A DNA stretch of 64,000 bases. It comes from Flectobacillus major DSM 103. GTDB lineage: Bacteria > Bacteroidota > Bacteroidia > Cytophagales > Spirosomataceae. This document shows, in pieces, positions 62,515 to 64,000 of this stretch. The DNA lies in contig NZ_KE386491.1 in the NCBI RefSeq assembly GCF_000427405.1, positions 541,001 to 605,000 on the forward strand, in the 5' to 3' direction. Each line of letters starts with the position of its first letter. Positions within the stretch are counted from its first letter, which is position 1. The translations under genes were made by a program, and so were the position numbers. The notes below the pieces were generated by a model, which worked only from the letters and a program-made list of their open reading frames with translations, did not search any database and was not told the DNA's origin.

Positions 62515-62995
62515 GATTAAAATAAGTTAAATAATAACCCAAAAGCCCCTAGAAAAGTATTTCTAGGGGCTTTTGGGTTATTATACTACCGTAAACTAAG
62601 TTATAGGGAGTTTTGCACAAAAAAATGGAGGATAGGTTTTTTAACTAACTATTTTTTCTAGTAATTTGTACTTGACAAGTTAGAGTCGTATTATACAACC
62701 TATTAAATAAAAATAGCTGTCAAAATTTTAAAAGTACAAGTTGCTATTATTGATATTTTATTGGATGTACGAATTATCATTGGTCCAGATATATCTTAAA
62801 ATGGAGTATTACTCCCTTTTAAAGAGGAATGTTTGAAGACCCAACAACCTTTCGACTTGTTGTATTCAGTGGTATTTTAACCCTATAGGAAGGAAAAGAG
62901 TAAGACTCGGAAGTTAGAAGAGGACAATCTGCTAATCAACAAGGTTATTGTATTTGTGTTTTTTATCGTCTAATAGTTAATATCTAAAATCTACC
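62515..62995. other. intergenic region after glyS
   Basis: 481 bases. Besides the terminator at 62533-62582, an imperfect 12-bp hairpin around 62796-62822 (TTAAAATGGAGT with one mismatch) and a small palindrome ACTTGACAAGT (62670-62680) are visible. No gene. Confidence 0.5.
62533..62582 (+). terminator. terminator of glyS, 23-bp perfect stem
   Basis: Arms 62533-62555 and 62560-62582 are exact complements (core AACCCAAAAGCCCCTAGAAA), loop AGTA. It is the longest perfect hairpin I found in the window. Confidence 0.85.
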
Positions 62996-63778
62996 ATGCA
63001 ATTTTTTAAGAAAGTTACATTCTCGACTCAGCAGGATACCATTGCCGAGCTAAAAGAAGCTTTAAATGAATACGGTGTTGTTCATTTATCCAATTATAAC
63101 CTCGATTTGTCTCTTCATGAGTTCTATCAAAATCTGTCTGATGAAATAGGGAAAGCCTTCAGTACCGACGAAGACTTGATAACGGGAAAAAGCCTTGAAA
63201 ACCGTTGGATAGACATTAGTTATGACCCCAATATTCAAGATAGATACCGCACCAGCAACACTCGCCAGCCTTTGCATACCGACGATTCGTATGTCGAGCT
63301 GTATGATGAAAAGGCCGTTCAGTTTTTTTATTGCGAATCAAGAGCCGCATTGGGTGGAGCTACCACTTTTTTAGATTTATCTATTTTGATAAAAGCTATG
63401 GAAATCGACAAAAAAGACGATTTGCTAGCAAGGCTATTTAGCACAGAGGTGAATTTTGAAAAGGCAGGACGCAAAAAAGTACGTAAAATCTTGGATAAAG
63501 ATGATACAGGGCTTTTGGTAAACTGGAATTACTACTGTATCGATAAAAATAATACGCCTGAGGCTTTACAATTAGTAGAAGAATTTCATGCGTTTTTAGA
63601 AACCAGAATTATCAATTCGGGTTTGGTATTGCCTATACAGTTGGAAAAAGGTGATGCTGTATTTTTTCATGACGATAGGCTCCTCCACGGCCGAAATGCC
63701 TATTTTGCTACTCATAAAGGCGAACGTTGTTTGATTAAGGGAAAAATAATCCTTGATAACGAAAAAGTGACTTCATAA
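62996..63778 (+). CDS. TauD/TfdA-like Fe(II)/2-oxoglutarate dioxygenase
   Basis: A 260-residue dioxygenase. The iron ligands are H94 and D96 in PLHTDDSYV and the distal H231 in LLHGRNAYF; R244 binds 2-oxoglutarate (GERC). Members hydroxylate or desaturate small molecules such as taurine or natural-product intermediates. The substrate cannot be predicted and no biosynthetic cluster is adjacent in the window. It may form a pair with the following aldo/keto reductase, but a terminator lies between them. Confidence 0.82.
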   Translation: MQFFKKVTFSTQQDTIAELKEALNEYGVVHLSNYNLDLSLHEFYQNLSDEIGKAFSTDEDLITGKSLENRWIDISYDPNIQDRYRTSNTRQPLHTDDSYVELYDEKAVQFFYCESRAALGGATTFLDLSILIKAMEIDKKDDLLARLFSTEVNFEKAGRKKVRKILDKDDTGLLVNWNYYCIDKNNTPEALQLVEEFHAFLETRIINSGLVLPIQLEKGDAVFFHDDRLLHGRNAYFATHKGERCLIKGKIILDNEKVTS

Positions 63779-63834
63779 GCTTATTCAGAGACGTATATAA
63801 GGTGTTGTGCCTGATAATTTTGTACATGTATTGG

Positions 63835-63875
63835 TACCTTCTTCCTCTCAAAACGAAGAAGGTATTTTTATTTTT
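63835..63875 (+). terminator. terminator of the dioxygenase gene
   Basis: 10-bp arms TACCTTCTTC (63835-63844) and GAAGAAGGTA (63855-63864), followed by TTTTTATTTTT. Confidence 0.75.
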
Positions 63876-63884
63876 CCCAAAAAT

Positions 63885-64000
63885 ATGAATCCTTATCATA
63901 GATTTACTACAAGACTTACTCACAAATTGGGCATGGGTACATGGCAGTTTGGCGGGCCTAATTTTGTTAATAACAAACCCACAGGTTGGGGGCATTTTGA
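63885..64000 (+). CDS. aldo/keto reductase, N-terminal fragment (runs out of the window)
   Basis: The frame begins at the ATG at 63885 with MNPYHRFTTRLTHKLGMGTW and continues QFGGPNFVNNKPTGWGHF to the window end. LGMGTWQFGG is the typical first strand of the aldo/keto reductase barrel. The start follows the dioxygenase terminator by about 10 bases. Only 38 codons are visible, so the subfamily and substrate cannot be told. Confidence 0.75.
   Translation, partial: MNPYHRFTTRLTHKLGMGTWQFGGPNFVNNKPTGWGHF

Noticed and set aside
1-64000. tRNA, rRNA and CRISPR loci
   Set aside because: No intergenic T-loop (GGTTCGAATCC-like) motif with cloverleaf, no rRNA sequence and no regularly spaced repeats were found by eye. 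A tRNAscan and CRISPR search would settle this.

Overview
The window looks like chromosome of a Bacteroidota (Bacteroidetes) bacterium, most likely order Cytophagales. The evidence is an AT-rich genome, starts without Shine-Dalgarno sequences, promoter candidates of the TAnnTTTG type, a PorE-like TPR/PD40/CRD/OmpA protein, tandem LysM/M23 peptidases, YGHCW-repeat lipoproteins and a bacillithiol gene (bshB1). No rRNA, tRNA, CRISPR array, prophage or complete insertion sequence was recognised. Genus-level identity cannot be settled from sequence reading alone.

Layout. 1-8.4 kb: C-terminus of an RND efflux permease, then on the minus strand a PorE-like protein, queE, a family 2 glycosyltransferase, a GH20-like glycosidase, a DEAD-box helicase and a 54-residue membrane ORF. 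8.7-19.8 kb: a tightly packed plus-strand exopolysaccharide operon (lipoprotein, Wzy/O-antigen-ligase-like protein, response regulator, pseudo-receiver/sugar-phosphate transferase fusion, half-length TolC, Wzz/degenerate BY-kinase/SPOR fusion, three glycosyltransferases), followed by a convergent glycosyltransferase. 21.7-34.2 kb: mostly housekeeping genes: Hpt protein, malic enzyme, dicarboxylate symporter, trxB, two M23 peptidases, bshB1, fabV, a glycosyltransferase and pdxH.

34.6-56.2 kb is a carbon-assimilation region: acs, a 43-residue membrane protein, prpE-like ligase, a response regulator, an SSS-STAC sensor kinase broken by a one-base frameshift, its small membrane partner, another small membrane protein, an MHS-family MFS transporter, a porin-like protein, an InsA-like zinc-ribbon/HTH protein, an ScfR-type XRE regulator with palindromic sites, then divergent aceB-aceA, pckA and fbp. 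Together these genes take up short-chain or C4 acids, activate them to acyl-CoA, run the glyoxylate bypass and feed gluconeogenesis. 56.4-64 kb: acyl-ACP desaturase, an AguB-like amidohydrolase, a family 9 glycosyltransferase, a hypothetical secreted protein, glycyl-tRNA synthetase, a TauD-like dioxygenase and the start of an aldo/keto reductase.

Most interesting observations: (1) three long hairpins that share the loop AAAA(A)CTAATTT while the stems differ with compensatory changes, found at three of the four convergent gene junctions; (2) an exopolysaccharide operon in which two classical control modules (a receiver and a BY-kinase) have lost key residues, alongside an intact single-domain response regulator, a four-Cys insertion in the initiating transferase, and a half TolC with no Wza gene; (3) the transporter-like sensor kinase split at a homopolymer; (4) the ScfR/aceBA divergent control region.
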